From Leptospira ryugenii (GTDB taxonomy: Bacteria > Spirochaetota > Leptospiria > Leptospirales > Leptospiraceae): a stretch of DNA of 64,000 bases. The stretch spans positions 558,001 through 622,000 of the forward strand of contig NZ_BFBB01000008.1 of NCBI RefSeq assembly GCF_003114855.1. Direction: 5' to 3'. Under the pieces are notes generated by a model that did no database searches, was not told where the DNA came from, and worked only from the letters and a program-made list of their open reading frames with translations. Shown here piece by piece: positions 54,468 through 64,000 of the stretch; the first letter of the stretch is position 1; every line of letters starts with the position of its first letter. A program made the translations under genes and the position numbers.

Positions 54468-56486
54468 ATGAAAAAGGGAATTCTACTTACATTGGTTGTT
54501 GCGATTGGTTTGTTGGCTCAACCCTTACCTAAAATCACGGATTCTTATTTTTTTGGTCCATTAAATACCCAAAATGTAGAATACAACCCTATTATCTCAC
54601 CAACTGGTCGGTATTTGGTTTTCCAGTCCAATCGCCCCGGTGGTGAAGGGGGCATGGATATTTGGGTTACAGAAAATTTAAGTTACCCAAATCGAATGAA
54701 AACACCGTCCTGGGATGCACCGAAAAATTTCCGAGAGTTGAATACTCCAAATTTTGAAGGGATGTTTACCGTTCTATTCGATGAGGCTGAAAAGCCGTAC
54801 GAGTTGTATTTTACATCCGCTCGTTACGATGATGCTAGAGATAGAAAAAAAAACCGAGATGGTTTCGATGGATTAAATATCTATTATACCAAGATCAATC
54901 CGCGAACAGGTCTTTGGGCAATCCCCTTACATTTAAATGAAATCAATTCACATTTTGAAGATAAAATGCCTGCGGTTTCACCGGATGGCTGTTATGTGAT
55001 ATTTTCCTCCAATCGTCCAGGAGGATTGGGCGGTTATGATTTATGGATTTCAAAAAGAGTTCCCAGCACAAAGATTGAGAACCTAGAACCAAATGCGGAC
55101 AAGCCCAGATTGAAATGTAGAGATGGGGTTTGGCAACGACCTATTAATCTTGGTTCTTCGGTAAATGGTCCTGAGGATGAGATCAGTCCTAGTTTTCATT
55201 GGGATGGTACGCGTTTGTATTTTAGTTCTAACCGTAACCAACAGCAGAAAAAATATAGCTTCTATTACTCAGACTATGACTCCAACTCAGAAAAATATTC
55301 TATTCCAAAACTGATGGGAGATCCTTTCAATACCAAACGAGTACTCACAACTCAATCAACAGGCTTTCCATTCGATACACCGTCTGATCGTTCAACCTAT
55401 AGTTTATACGAGGAAAGTGACAACGAAGGAATCAGCGTTACACATGATGATTTATGGTTTTACTTTGCATCCAATCGTCCAGGAGGACAGGGACAATTTG
55501 ATATCTATCGGACTCAAGTCCCGGAAGACCTGCGCAAATCTTATGATTTTGTATTTAGAGGATTGGTTTATGATGGTTCCGAATCCATTATGATTGGATT
55601 GGATGCCACTTTAAAAATTTTTGATGAAACAAAACCAATCGGTATCATCACTTCCAAAAGAATCGGAGGTGATCTTTCTACCGAAGAGAATGAAAATTTT
55701 CGTACAAATATTCGAACTGGCAAGTTCTATCGTGTAGAAATTTCCTCGCCAGGGTTCATTCCGACCGAGCTGAATTTGGACCTTCGGGGAAATGTGGGTG
55801 AAAAAAAGGAACAATACTCTCGGATAAAACTGTTACCAATCAAAGAAGAAAAACCTGATCGGCCAGATATGACTATAAAAGGCATTCGATTTGTCGTGAA
55901 AGACAAAAAGACAAATGTAGTCATTCCAAATGCTGATTGTACATATTTTGATGATATTAATCGAAAAGGAAAGGTGCTGACGCCAAAGGACAATCAGTTT
56001 GATTTAACAGAAACACCTAACATCGGCTTTGAGATTTTGGTTAAAGCAAAGGGATACAAAACAGATACCTTTTTGTTTCCTGTCCAACGGATCCAGGACA
56101 TGGTTGGCAAAGAAACAGTCTTATATTTGCGGAATTTGAATGATTATGATGATCTTTATAATACGGTTATCTATTTTCCGTTTAACCAACGTTCAATCAG
56201 TGACGAGGACAAAAAGATCTTAGATAGATTTGCTGAATATCTAATTAAAAATAAGAATGATATCGTTGAAATCGGTGGTCATACAGATAATGTAGGTAGT
56301 AAAGAATACAACATTACCTTAAGTGAAGATAGAGCATTGGCAGTGTATCAATATCTGAGAGAAAAAGGGGTAGCAAAAGAAAAAATGAAAATCCAGGCTT
56401 ATCATTATTCTCAACCTCTTACGGACAACGATACCGAAGAAGGCCGCGCAAAAAACCGAAGAGTAAACTTTAAAAAAGTCAATTAA
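54468..56486 (+). CDS. OmpA-family outer membrane protein with PD40 propeller
   Basis: The 672-residue product has a signal peptide (MKKGILLTLVVAIGLLAQP). Residues about 40-365 hold repeated beta-propeller PD40 motifs (SPTGRYLVFQSNRPGG, SPDGCYVIFSSNRPGG and YFASNRPGG). About 370-560 is a beta-rich pair of CarbopepD-like units. From about 565 it ends in an OmpA domain with YFPFNQRSIS, VEIGGHTDNVGS and KNRRVNF, which binds peptidoglycan. It probably anchors the outer membrane or an export complex to the wall. It leads a run with the PilZ-like gene, hisS, a PAP2 gene and an acyltransferase gene. Confidence 0.9.
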   Translation: MKKGILLTLVVAIGLLAQPLPKITDSYFFGPLNTQNVEYNPIISPTGRYLVFQSNRPGGEGGMDIWVTENLSYPNRMKTPSWDAPKNFRELNTPNFEGMFTVLFDEAEKPYELYFTSARYDDARDRKKNRDGFDGLNIYYTKINPRTGLWAIPLHLNEINSHFEDKMPAVSPDGCYVIFSSNRPGGLGGYDLWISKRVPSTKIENLEPNADKPRLKCRDGVWQRPINLGSSVNGPEDEISPSFHWDGTRLYFSSNRNQQQKKYSFYYSDYDSNSEKYSIPKLMGDPFNTKRVLTTQSTGFPFDTPSDRSTYSLYEESDNEGISVTHDDLWFYFASNRPGGQGQFDIYRTQVPEDLRKSYDFVFRGLVYDGSESIMIGLDATLKIFDETKPIGIITSKRIGGDLSTEENENFRTNIRTGKFYRVEISSPGFIPTELNLDLRGNVGEKKEQYSRIKLLPIKEEKPDRPDMTIKGIRFVVKDKKTNVVIPNADCTYFDDINRKGKVLTPKDNQFDLTETPNIGFEILVKAKGYKTDTFLFPVQRIQDMVGKETVLYLRNLNDYDDLYNTVIYFPFNQRSISDEDKKILDRFAEYLIKNKNDIVEIGGHTDNVGSKEYNITLSEDRALAVYQYLREKGVAKEKMKIQAYHYSQPLTDNDTEEGRAKNRRVNFKKVN

Positions 56487-56487
56487 G

Positions 56488-57612
56488 ATGATATTACCTA
56501 TCAAAACACATTTTCAAAAAGAAAGAGCCTTCGAAGATTTAGACCCTTCTGTAAATATTTCAGAGTTCTTCAAAAGCAGAATGGCGGCTGAAGGACTTTT
56601 TTTGAAAGGATACGACACAGATTTGCGGATCAAGTTTAAGGGTGAAAGACAGGACGGCTCTCATATTTTTGAAACGGATGTAGTCATTGATCTCGGAAGT
56701 TCAAAGTTTACTGTTTATACCACTCCTTCCTATCATATAGAGGTAGAGTATGAATTATTAAACCAAAAGGATACCTTGCTTTTGGGAAAGATTTTATCAA
56801 AAAAGATTAGTAACCAAATCCGAGTAGAATCTAGAAATGATAAAGTGTACGGGACGGTCGTTGCTTCGAACTTTTTGATCGCAAAAACGAATATTGATTT
56901 TTCGAAGTTAACGGGTGTGAGTTCACAAGTTATTCTAACCGATATTCACAAAAATCTACTGAACGCCTACCCAAAATCAAAGGTAGTGTTTGTTGCTGGT
57001 GGAGACCAGTCCGATGAAATAGATTTATTAAGGGAAAAACAAAAACCTCTTTATATTCTAAATACTCACACTCTTGAATCTCATCCATCCTCGGAAGTTT
57101 TTGATCCAAAATCTGCGTTTGAAGAAGATATGATTTTGGAAGATAAGATTGCAGAGTATAAAAGGAAAAAAATTGATTCTTTCCTTTTATATCCTATCTT
57201 CATTGCCATGAATGATCTTCATTTCTTTGCCTATTTGACCATTGAAATGGAAAAGACTTCGGTTCCGGAAGAAGTATTTCAGAAATATAAAGAAGTTGAA
57301 TCTACCTTCCAAGCTCGGATCATGGATTCCAATACCCAAGTACTAGACTTAAAACAAAACGTATTTAATGTCTCTCGAGGTGGTCTTTCTATTGAGATTC
57401 GAGAAAGAGAGATCATTAAGGCACTTAAAGTGAAACCTTCGATGACTTTAGATATTAACTTCAAAATGCAAGCACCACTCCGTATGGCGGTTGAACTTCG
57501 CCACATGGAAGAAGTTAAAGACTATTTTGTTGTTGGCGGACAAATTGTTGGATTGATTGGGGACAAAAAAGCAAAAGATATTTATTATAGTCTAATCACA
57601 TTTTTTAGTTAA
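56488..57612 (+). CDS. DUF1577-like protein with PilZ-type C-terminal domain
   Basis: The 374-residue product has no signal peptide. Its first 270 residues are a beta/alpha domain of unknown role. Near 290-374 it has [18 protein letters not shown], which fits the NxSxxG motif of PilZ domains, followed by beta strands [20 protein letters not shown]. The RxxxR half of the c-di-GMP site is not obvious. The layout matches proteins seen only in Leptospira (DUF1577), by memory. It follows the OmpA/PD40 gene by one base, so it probably shares its transcript. Confidence 0.6.
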   Translation: MILPIKTHFQKERAFEDLDPSVNISEFFKSRMAAEGLFLKGYDTDLRIKFKGERQDGSHIFETDVVIDLGSSKFTVYTTPSYHIEVEYELLNQKDTLLLGKILSKKISNQIRVESRNDKVYGTVVASNFLIAKTNIDFSKLTGVSSQVILTDIHKNLLNAYPKSKVVFVAGGDQSDEIDLLREKQKPLYILNTHTLESHPSSEVFDPKSAFEEDMILEDKIAEYKRKKIDSFLLYPIFIAMNDLHFFAYLTIEMEKTSVPEEVFQKYKEVESTFQARIMDSNTQVLDLKQNVFNVSRGGLSIEIREREIIKALKVKPSMTLDINFKMQAPLRMAVELRHMEEVKDYFVVGGQIVGLIGDKKAKDIYYSLITFFS

Positions 57613-57637
57613 ACTTTACAGAAAGCCGAGTCAAAGA

Positions 57638-58951
57638 GTGAAAGAAAAAAAACTCACCACAGAAAATTATAAAGGTACCCGAGATTTTTTTCCAGAAGAC
57701 ATGCGTATTCGCAACTATCTTTTTTCCATTATGAAACAGGTAGTTCGTTCTTATGGATATGAAGAGTATGATGGTCCCATGTTGGAATCTTTAGATTTAT
57801 ACCGAGCAAAAACGGGAGAGGAAATTGTTGGGAAACAAATCTATGACTTTGTAGATAAGGGTGGTAGGGAAGTCGCGATACGGCCCGAAATGACTCCTAC
57901 AGTAGCTAGGATGGTTGCGAGTCGATTGCGAGAATTGCCTCGGCCCATCCGTTGGTTTTCGATACCCAACTTATGGAGATACGAGCAGCCAGGGCATGGA
58001 CGTTTACGAGAGCATTGGCAGTTAAATGTTGATATCTTCGGTGTAAATCACCATGCGGCCGAGCTTGAAATCTTTTCTTTAGCTTGTGACATTCTGTTCG
58101 CTTTTGGGGCACCGAGAAATTCTTTTCGACTCAAAGTGTCACATCGTAGCTTGTTGGATGAATTTTTTCAGAATGGTTTAAAATTAAAACCAGAGCAGGC
58201 GCACGATGTTTCAAAAATTTTGGACAAGAAGAGCAAAATCACCCAGGATGAATATGTATCAATGGTACAAAAAGTGGTGCCAAATAACAATGATGCGGTC
58301 ACACTCATTGATCAATTTCTAAATTCAAACATAGCAAACCTGAAAGAAATCCCTGGTATTTCTGAGGATTCCTACCAAAAAATCCAAAGTTTATTTTCCG
58401 ATTTAGAGAGTTTGGGTCTTCGGGACATCATTGATTTTGACCCTTCCGTCGTTAGGGGATTTGATTATTATACAGGTTTTATCTTTGAGATTTTTGATAC
58501 GAGTCCCAAAAACAAACGTTCTCTCTACGGCGGTGGTCGCTATGACAATCTAATCGGTCTCTTTTCTCACGAGGAGCTATCGGGAACAGGTTTTGGTTTG
58601 GGAGATGTGACTTTACTCAATTTTTTGCAAACTCACAATCTAGTACCAAATCTCTCGAATGAAAACACAGTTTTCATTCCACTTCTAGATGAAACTTTTT
58701 TCTTATCCTGCCAAACCATAGCAAAAGAGTTCCGAAAGCATGGAATCCCTGTAGACCAAGCCTTGGTTTCTCAAAAGATGGGAAAACAACTATCGTATGC
58801 AGAAAAAAAAGGGTATCGTTGGATCTTGTTACTTGGTGAAGATGAAATTGCTAAAAACTTGGTAACACTGAAAGATATGCAAGAACGTTCTCAAGAAACT
58901 TTTAGCTTAGAAGTTGCCTTACAAAAAGTTAACGAGCAAACAAAAAAATGA
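57638..58951 (+). CDS. hisS: Histidyl-tRNA synthetase
   Basis: The GTG at 57638 starts a 437-residue class II synthetase of normal length. Motif 1 is near [10 protein letters not shown]. Motif 2 contains [13 protein letters not shown], with [18 protein letters not shown] nearby. Histidine-specific regions include [15 protein letters not shown] and [11 protein letters not shown], and motif 3 GTGFGLG. The C-terminal anticodon domain ends with VNEQTKK. It charges tRNA-His. The gene overlaps the next one as ATGA and sits after the PilZ-like gene in the same run. Confidence 0.96.
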   Translation: MKEKKLTTENYKGTRDFFPEDMRIRNYLFSIMKQVVRSYGYEEYDGPMLESLDLYRAKTGEEIVGKQIYDFVDKGGREVAIRPEMTPTVARMVASRLRELPRPIRWFSIPNLWRYEQPGHGRLREHWQLNVDIFGVNHHAAELEIFSLACDILFAFGAPRNSFRLKVSHRSLLDEFFQNGLKLKPEQAHDVSKILDKKSKITQDEYVSMVQKVVPNNNDAVTLIDQFLNSNIANLKEIPGISEDSYQKIQSLFSDLESLGLRDIIDFDPSVVRGFDYYTGFIFEIFDTSPKNKRSLYGGGRYDNLIGLFSHEELSGTGFGLGDVTLLNFLQTHNLVPNLSNENTVFIPLLDETFFLSCQTIAKEFRKHGIPVDQALVSQKMGKQLSYAEKKGYRWILLLGEDEIAKNLVTLKDMQERSQETFSLEVALQKVNEQTKK

Positions 58952-59478
58952 ATCTAATTTCAGAAACTGATCTGAGGTTTTCGCAGTGGATCAAGAAGTA
59001 TCTTCACAATGAGAAGCTTTCTTGGGTTTTATCAAGAGTGAATCGAGGAGAAGTTTTTGCCTTGATTTTACTTCCTTTGATGATCCTTAGCCAAAGATAC
59101 TCGCCTTTGTACGTTTCTCTTCCTTTAGTTTTGGTATTTACTTTTTTTACCGATAGGTTGGTGCTATTCCTAAAAAAATATTACGCAAGGAAACGTCCTT
59201 TGATCAGTGTAATGGGGAAGGTAGATGCAAATCCTGATATGAAGCACTCTTTTCCTTCGGCGCATAGCGCGAATTCTATGGTCGTTGCTACAATTCTAGT
59301 TTTTGCATTCCATGAGACCCCATATTTTTTTGTCTTCAGTATTTTTGCTGGAGTCGGTCGTTTGCTAACTTTGCATCACTATGTCAGTGATATTGTGGGA
59401 GGATGGATCATTGGAGTTTTGATGGGTCTTTTTGGAGTTTTCTTTTTTCAATCTGTAATTAGTACCTGGAGATATTGA
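58948..59478 (+). CDS. PAP2-family membrane phosphatase
   Basis: The 176-residue product has six hydrophobic helices and the three PAP2 motifs: KKYYARKRP (K-x6-RP), [12 protein letters not shown] (PSxH) and [16 protein letters not shown] (R-x5-H-x3-D). Such enzymes remove phosphate from lipids such as undecaprenyl pyrophosphate, phosphatidate or lipid A. Its ATG overlaps the stop of hisS (ATGA). The LpxL-like acyltransferase follows 6 bases later, which suggests a role in lipid A or phospholipid handling. Confidence 0.88.
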   Translation: MNLISETDLRFSQWIKKYLHNEKLSWVLSRVNRGEVFALILLPLMILSQRYSPLYVSLPLVLVFTFFTDRLVLFLKKYYARKRPLISVMGKVDANPDMKHSFPSAHSANSMVVATILVFAFHETPYFFVFSIFAGVGRLLTLHHYVSDIVGGWIIGVLMGLFGVFFFQSVISTWRY

Positions 59479-59484
59479 AATCCT

Positions 59485-60387
59485 ATGAAGACAATTGGTT
59501 ATTTTTTCTCCTTTTGCATTGTTTATTTGTTTTACTTACCCTTTAAAATCTTACCCTATCGTGTTTGTCTTGCATATGGCATCCTTTTAACGAGAATTAT
59601 TTTTCCGATCGCAAAGAGGCATCGCAAAATTGCTGCAGATAATTTACATTATGCGTTTCCGGAAAAGAATGAAGTAGAGATTCTAAATCTTGTCAAAAAA
59701 CACTTTGATCATCTAGGGATTCTTTTGGCTCACACCCTATGGGCACCGAGGATGACTCGGAAGTGGTTGGATACCTATCTACAAATTGACGAAGAAAGCC
59801 TCAAGATAGAAGAAGAAACCAAGAAGTCTGGTGTGGGGGTCGTTTTAATTTCAGGACATTTGGGTACTTGGGAGATACTCGTTCAATTTTTAGGAATTCG
59901 TATGAAAGGTGGGGGAATCTATAAAAGAGTTCGCAATCCTTTTGTGGATAAACTCCTTCATGACATGCGAGCAAATAATGGTATTGTTTTGGTCCCGGTT
60001 GAAGATTCCTCTCAAGTTGTGAAAATGTTAAAGCAAGGCTATTGGGTAGGCTTTGGCTCCGATCAAAATGCGGGAAAGGCGGGAATATTTGTTCCTTTTA
60101 TGAATAGGCAAGCTTCTACTTTTGTTGGACCTGTGACTATGGCTTATTTAACAGGCGCTAAAATGTTATACTATTCTGTGTTGGCAGGCGAAAAAGGCAA
60201 AGTTATTGTAAGAGTTAAAGATTTAGGTTTCGTAGATAAAAAGAAATTCGGAACCAAAGAAGAAATTTTAAGATATTATACAGAATTGTGGACGAGAACT
60301 CTCGAAAGTGAGGTTAGATTGTTTCCGGAACAGTATTTCTGGGTACACCGAAGGTGGCGTACCCAGCCGCCGGATACAACTACGTAA
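59485..60387 (+). CDS. LpxL/HtrB-like lipid A acyltransferase
   Basis: The 300-residue product has an N-terminal membrane anchor and the acyltransferase motif GHLGTWE (His-x4-Glu). This is followed by [16 protein letters not shown], the substrate-binding arm, and [23 protein letters not shown], the conserved DQ block of late acyltransferases. It ends with [10 protein letters not shown], also typical of LpxL/LpxM. It would add a secondary acyl chain to lipid A. It follows the PAP2 gene and converges on pntAA with an 8-base overlap. Confidence 0.88.
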   Translation: MKTIGYFFSFCIVYLFYLPFKILPYRVCLAYGILLTRIIFPIAKRHRKIAADNLHYAFPEKNEVEILNLVKKHFDHLGILLAHTLWAPRMTRKWLDTYLQIDEESLKIEEETKKSGVGVVLISGHLGTWEILVQFLGIRMKGGGIYKRVRNPFVDKLLHDMRANNGIVLVPVEDSSQVVKMLKQGYWVGFGSDQNAGKAGIFVPFMNRQASTFVGPVTMAYLTGAKMLYYSVLAGEKGKVIVRVKDLGFVDKKKFGTKEEILRYYTELWTRTLESEVRLFPEQYFWVHRRWRTQPPDTTT

Positions 60388-61504
60388 GCAAAGACAGAAT
60401 AGCCTTGTGCCTTATCTCTCCCTGGTCTGCAATCAGACAGGTGTTGATGATTTCATCTTCTAAATTTATGTTGAATTGTTTCTCTTTATTCACAAAGAGC
60501 TTTAAAAAATTCACAATGTTTTTTGCATACATCTTGCTTGCATCCATCGGTTGCGTTGAAGGAAGATTAGAATTTCCAATGATGGTGACTCCATTGTGTA
60601 AGATCGTTGCGTCATTTTGAGTTAATTCACAGTTACCACCCATAACAGCCGCTAAATCAACTATCACAGATCCCTTTCGCATGGACTCAACCATTTCTTT
60701 TGTGATGAGAACGGGTGCTTTTTTCCCAGGGATTAAAGCTGTGGTCACAATGATGTCTGCTTTTTCCGCATACTTAGCAATGGCTTCTTTTTGTCTTCGT
60801 TGGTAGTCTTCGGATTGTTCAACTGCATATCCGCCACTTCCACTGGCATCTGCTGCACCCTCTACCTCAACAAACTTTGCGCCAAGAGACATACATTGTT
60901 CTCGGACCTCGGGTCTCGTATCAAATACATCGACCACAGCGCCCAATCTTCTGGCAGTTGCAATGGCTTGCAAACCAGCAACACCAGCACCCAGGATCAA
61001 AGCTCTTGCGGGAGTAATGGTTCCTGCTGCTGTGGTGAGCATTGGAAAAAAACGACTATAATTCGCGGCGGCAAGTAAAACAGCTTTGTATCCTGAAACC
61101 GTTGCCTGTGAACTCAATACATCCATAGATTGAGCTCTCGTGATTCTAGGAATCATATCCATAGAAAAAACTTTCATTCCAAAGTTTGCCATTTCTTTGA
61201 ATTTTGTCGGCTGGGCAAGTGGTGAGAAAGTACCAATATATAATTTTGATTTTGCTATCTTTGAAAATGTGTCTGCATCTGTCTGGTGTATTGAGACTAG
61301 AATATCAGAATCACCAAGTAATTCACTTTTTGGCAATACCTTAGCGCCTGCTTGCTGGTAATCGGAATCTGAAAAGAAGGCTTGGTTTCCCGCACCAGAT
61401 TCGATCGAAATACTAAAACCTAATTTTTGTAATGCGTCGATTACATCAGGTGTGAGAGAAACTCGATTTTCAAATGAAGGTTCTTTTAAGGCTCCGATTT
61501 TCAT
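60380..61504 (-). CDS. pntAA: NAD(P) transhydrogenase alpha subunit, N-terminal part (PntAA type)
   Basis: The 374-residue product matches domain I of proton-translocating transhydrogenase and the related alanine dehydrogenases. It has [12 protein letters not shown] at the start, [23 protein letters not shown], and the NAD site [18 protein letters not shown]. The mobile loop and the terminal [11 protein letters not shown] with [13 protein letters not shown] are also present and favour PntAA over alanine dehydrogenase. It is separate from any PntAB/PntB membrane subunit: the 3' neighbour converges and none is encoded downstream. The ATG overlaps the upstream UDP-glucuronate decarboxylase stop (ATGA). 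Confidence 0.82.
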   Translation of the reverse strand: MKIGALKEPSFENRVSLTPDVIDALQKLGFSISIESGAGNQAFFSDSDYQQAGAKVLPKSELLGDSDILVSIHQTDADTFSKIAKSKLYIGTFSPLAQPTKFKEMANFGMKVFSMDMIPRITRAQSMDVLSSQATVSGYKAVLLAAANYSRFFPMLTTAAGTITPARALILGAGVAGLQAIATARRLGAVVDVFDTRPEVREQCMSLGAKFVEVEGAADASGSGGYAVEQSEDYQRRQKEAIAKYAEKADIIVTTALIPGKKAPVLITKEMVESMRKGSVIVDLAAVMGGNCELTQNDATILHNGVTIIGNSNLPSTQPMDASKMYAKNIVNFLKLFVNKEKQFNINLEDEIINTCLIADQGEIRHKAILSLLT

Positions 61505-62439
61505 GCGTTTAAACTCGCTTTAAAGTATTGGATAGTTTTTTTGATTCCTTCGATTAACGGAACCGTGGGTTGGTAATTTAATTTTTCTTTGGCTAAACTG
61601 AGGTCTGGTTTGCGTCTCGTCGGATCATCTTGTGGTAGAGGGAGATAAATAATTTTTGATTTAGAACCAACTTCTTTGATTACCATTTCAGCTAATTCTT
61701 TAACAGTAAACTCTCCATCATTGCCAAGATTCACTGGACCGATGAAATGGTCTTGGTCCATCATGGAAACAATACCACGTACCAAATCGTCTACATAACA
61801 AAAGGATCTTGTTTGACTTCCATCACCGTAGATGGTTATATCTTGGCCTCGAATTGCCTGCACTATGAAATTTGAAACCACGCGGCCATCATCTGGTATC
61901 ATCCGCGGGCCATATGTATTGAATATCCGAATGACTCGAATATCCACATTTGAGGTTCGCTTATAATCAAAACAAAGTGTTTCTGCCGCTCGTTTACCCT
62001 CATCATAGCAGCTACGAATTCCAATCGTATTTACATTTCCCCAATAGGATTCTTTTTGAGGGTGCTCGAGAGGGTTTCCATAGACTTCGCTCGTTGAGGC
62101 TTGTAGTATCCTTGCCCCAACCCGCTTTGCCAATCCAAGCATATTCATCATACCCAGAATGTTTGTTTTCATCGTTTTGATTGGATTGCTTTGGTAGTGA
62201 ACTGGCGAAGCAGGGCAGGCCATATTGTAAATCTGGTCTACCTCGAGTTTAATTGGATCTGTGATATCGTGTCGAATGAGTTCAAATTTGGGATTTGCAA
62301 AGAGCTTTTCTAGATTGTTTTTTCGACCTGTGTGGAAGTTGTCTAGGGCTATGACTTCATTGCCTTCTTGTAAGAGTTTTTCGCAGAGATGTGAGCCGAT
62401 AAACCCAGCACCGCCCGTAATGAGAATTCGTTTGGCCAT
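61501..62439 (-). CDS. uxs: UDP-glucuronate decarboxylase (UDP-xylose synthase)
   Basis: The 312-residue product is an extended SDR with [15 protein letters not shown] at the cofactor site, [21 protein letters not shown], and [10 protein letters not shown] with the catalytic Thr/Ser. [11 protein letters not shown] appears here as [11 protein letters not shown] with the Tyr and Lys, and [10 protein letters not shown] follows. CPASPVHYQ and DEGKR are hallmarks of UXS. It turns UDP-glucuronate into UDP-xylose for surface glycans. The gene is translationally coupled to pntAA, an unusual neighbour. Confidence 0.92.
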   Translation of the reverse strand: MAKRILITGGAGFIGSHLCEKLLQEGNEVIALDNFHTGRKNNLEKLFANPKFELIRHDITDPIKLEVDQIYNMACPASPVHYQSNPIKTMKTNILGMMNMLGLAKRVGARILQASTSEVYGNPLEHPQKESYWGNVNTIGIRSCYDEGKRAAETLCFDYKRTSNVDIRVIRIFNTYGPRMIPDDGRVVSNFIVQAIRGQDITIYGDGSQTRSFCYVDDLVRGIVSMMDQDHFIGPVNLGNDGEFTVKELAEMVIKEVGSKSKIIYLPLPQDDPTRRKPDLSLAKEKLNYQPTVPLIEGIKKTIQYFKASLNA

Positions 62440-62499
62440 TGAGATTCTATATTTGCCAGGTCAAAATCCTCGGCAAATTAAAAATTTACCGTCTTCTGA

Positions 62500-63378
62500 C
62501 TAATTGTCTTTTGGAGGCATACCAAAGAAAGTATCCGGTGGAATCACGATTCCACTTTCAGGGTCAACACCTCTCTTTTCTAGCCAGACCTTGGCTTCAG
62601 GAGAAAGGTCTCCTGGGAATCGCTCCCAATCAGCAAGCTTCGCATTGTCCTCAGTCACCTCAATTGTATGTTCATGTAAAGAACTACGCAAGAAATGAAT
62701 GATGATACCGATGCTGAGTAAGCTCCATAAACTAGCAATGAGATATCCTAAAAACAAGACAGCTTTTGGTACATCCTCTGAACTTAAGTCTTCCGGGCTT
62801 AAGCCTGCCATCCAAAAGGCAAGGATACCCGCATCAGAGTCGGACAACTTGTCTGCAAAATCTGATAGATCATAGATCGAATAAAGAGAAATACTCGTAC
62901 CTAAAAATACAAGACTCAGTATCGATATAGATTCACCTAACATACCAACTACTAAAATTCCCACTCCCCAAAGGATTCCAGTAAAGTAAGCTAACTCACC
63001 TAATTTGGAATAAAGAACGCTGACAGAAATCAAAAATAGACCGAATAAAATCAATGTTTGACGTGCATGTCTGCCTGAAAAGCCTGCTCTCAATAGCAAA
63101 CCACCAACTAACGAACAACCAACATATCCTGCAGATACTACTAAAATGAAAGAACCTCTAAAGGATGCTGGAGTTGCAATGGTCTCACCACCTTCATTTC
63201 CATGCAAAGCAATACCTTTTACAACACCACCAGTAAAGAGTGCAGCTGTCGCATGACAGATTTCGTGGATCAAAACCACAAATTCTTTTAGGTATGAGGT
63301 CACCTGATGGTCCCAAAATGCGATCAAACTTAAGACCAATGACAAAAAAATCGCAAACTTCAATGGTTTGTCAGACAT
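62500..63378 (-). CDS. M50-like membrane metallopeptidase
   Basis: The 292-residue product has about seven hydrophobic helices. Near residue 37 it has LIHEICHATAALFTGG, a zinc site HEICH inside a membrane segment as in site-2 proteases and M50B-like peptidases. A second ligand (Asp in an NPDG-type motif) is not clear; the SDADAG region near 195 is soluble. Many such relatives have no known substrate. It lies between the SpoIIE phosphatase gene upstream and the UXS gene downstream, on the same strand. Confidence 0.7.
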   Translation of the reverse strand: MSDKPLKFAIFLSLVLSLIAFWDHQVTSYLKEFVVLIHEICHATAALFTGGVVKGIALHGNEGGETIATPASFRGSFILVVSAGYVGCSLVGGLLLRAGFSGRHARQTLILFGLFLISVSVLYSKLGELAYFTGILWGVGILVVGMLGESISILSLVFLGTSISLYSIYDLSDFADKLSDSDAGILAFWMAGLSPEDLSSEDVPKAVLFLGYLIASLWSLLSIGIIIHFLRSSLHEHTIEVTEDNAKLADWERFPGDLSPEAKVWLEKRGVDPESGIVIPPDTFFGMPPKDN

Positions 63379-63396
63379 AGCCTATTAGATTATCGG

Positions 63397-64000
63397 CTAG
63401 AGATTTGAAAAAGATAGAGAGATAAATGTCATATCATCGGTCATCTCTCTATTTCCACGGAATCGGTTTAAAACTTCTTCCAGGCGAATCGGTAGGTCTT
63501 TGATCGCAGATTGACCATGAGACGAAAGAAACTCGACTAAAGATTCCTCTCCAAATAGCTCGTCTTTTTCACTAAATGTTTCCGTCACACCGTCGGAAAA
63601 AAGGAATAATCTGGTTCCTGAACCAAGATTAACTTCTTGGGAAACATAATCTGTTTCAAGTATGCCCAGAACTCTCTGTGTCTTAGAATGAAAGTGTAAT
63701 TTTGCGTCTGGAGACATTTCAATGAGTGCTAAATGGCCAGCATTGATAAATCGAAATGTTTTTGACTGTGTATCGATGACTCCGCCAATGAGAGTCATAA
63801 ACTCACTTCCCTGGTATCGCGCTCGAAAGAACGAATTGATCTCTCGGAAAAGTCCCTCAAGAGAGGTCCCATTTCTGAGTTGCTCGCGTACGATACCTTT
63901 GATCGCACTCACTAGAAAGCCTGTTCCTAATCCGTGCCCAGAAACATCACCTAACATAATTATCATTTTGCTAGGCGAGATTGAAATAATATCTAGATAA
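63397..64000 (-). CDS. SpoIIE-type phosphatase domain, C-terminal part (cut by window edge)
   Basis: The open frame continues past the window end: codons before the internal Met at 63966 read ...YLDIISISPSK and lead straight into MLGDVSGHGLGTGFL, the SpoIIE core. Motifs INAGHLALIE, LFSDGVTETFS and MTDDMTFISLSF follow, so the catalytic C-terminus is complete. The gene is probably much longer, with a sensor domain outside the window. It would dephosphorylate a STAS antagonist. The stop lies 18 bases before the start of the M50-like gene on the same strand. Confidence 0.85.
   Translation of the reverse strand, partial: YLDIISISPSKMIIMLGDVSGHGLGTGFLVSAIKGIVREQLRNGTSLEGLFREINSFFRARYQGSEFMTLIGGVIDTQSKTFRFINAGHLALIEMSPDAKLHFHSKTQRVLGILETDYVSQEVNLGSGTRLFLFSDGVTETFSEKDELFGEESLVEFLSSHGQSAIKDLPIRLEEVLNRFRGNREMTDDMTFISLSFSNL

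Noticed and set aside
1..64000. CRISPR arrays, IS elements, tRNA or rRNA genes
   Set aside because: No repeated spacer-length units, transposase genes or RNA-gene signatures were seen on reading both strands.

Overview
This looks like chromosomal DNA of a spirochaete of the genus Leptospira, probably from the saprophytic branch; that is an inference. The reasons are many lipoproteins with loose spirochaetal lipoboxes, several SpoIIE-type phosphatases joined to 7TM, HAMP or TPR modules, a PilZ-like protein of Leptospira type (DUF1577-like), RlpA and OmpA/PD40 envelope proteins, modest G+C, and short operons with ATGA, GTGA or TAATG junctions. I saw no rRNA, tRNA, CRISPR array, IS element or prophage. 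Both ends cut genes: a nitronate monooxygenase at the left and a SpoIIE phosphatase at the right.

Layout. 1-4.1 kb: partial nitronate monooxygenase, a small secreted protein, a 7TM/SpoIIE lipoprotein, a zinc alcohol dehydrogenase and a helical-repeat protein. 4.1-11.1 kb: a plus-strand run of a secreted helical protein, rhomboid protease, divergent alcohol dehydrogenase, an 820-residue protein with an adenosylhomocysteinase-like C-terminal half, a Nudix hydrolase and a membrane-anchored nitrilase-like protein. 11.2-14.3 kb: a small four-Cys protein, a lipoprotein, an EcsC-like protein and prfA. 14.4-17.2 kb: a kexin-like (S8B) protease lipoprotein with no propeptide, followed by two separate exported proteins that each resemble a subtilase propeptide. 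17.2-19.8 kb: CheY-like, CheC-like and hybrid histidine kinase genes. 19.9-26.3 kb: MORN lipoprotein, metF, an SDR, birA-coaX, an SGNH esterase, a GT39-like membrane glycosyltransferase and a STAS protein. 26.3-29.9 kb: a degenerate tyrosine recombinase, TelA, a DUF4870-XpaC fusion and an inositol monophosphatase. 29.9-35.2 kb: a surface polysaccharide group of three GT4 enzymes, a coiled-coil protein and an Rmd-like epimerase. 35.2-47.2 kb: M48 protease, DUF898 protein, patatin, aminotransferase, MFS exporter with an operator-like palindrome, unknown proteins, VOC protein, IPT/TIG lipoprotein, enoyl-CoA hydratase, dCTP deaminase and a DUF2147 protein. 47.4-54.4 kb: a giant 7TM-HAMP-SpoIIE-TPR protein, RlpA-SPOR, two TPR proteins and a divergent dihydropteroate synthase. 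54.5-64 kb: OmpA/PD40, PilZ-like, hisS, PAP2 and LpxL-like genes, then on the minus strand pntAA, UDP-glucuronate decarboxylase, an M50-like peptidase and the partial SpoIIE gene. Apart from these genes there is no gap of 300 bases or more.

The best candidate for an undescribed system is the 14.4-17.2 kb protease with two trans-encoded prodomain-like partners. It resembles the Aeromonas sobria serine protease with its downstream external chaperone ORF2, but has two partners. Second is the 5.6-11.1 kb operon, which combines an unusual dehydrogenase, an adenosylhomocysteinase-like protein, a Nudix enzyme and a nitrilase-like protein that appears to lack its catalytic cysteine.
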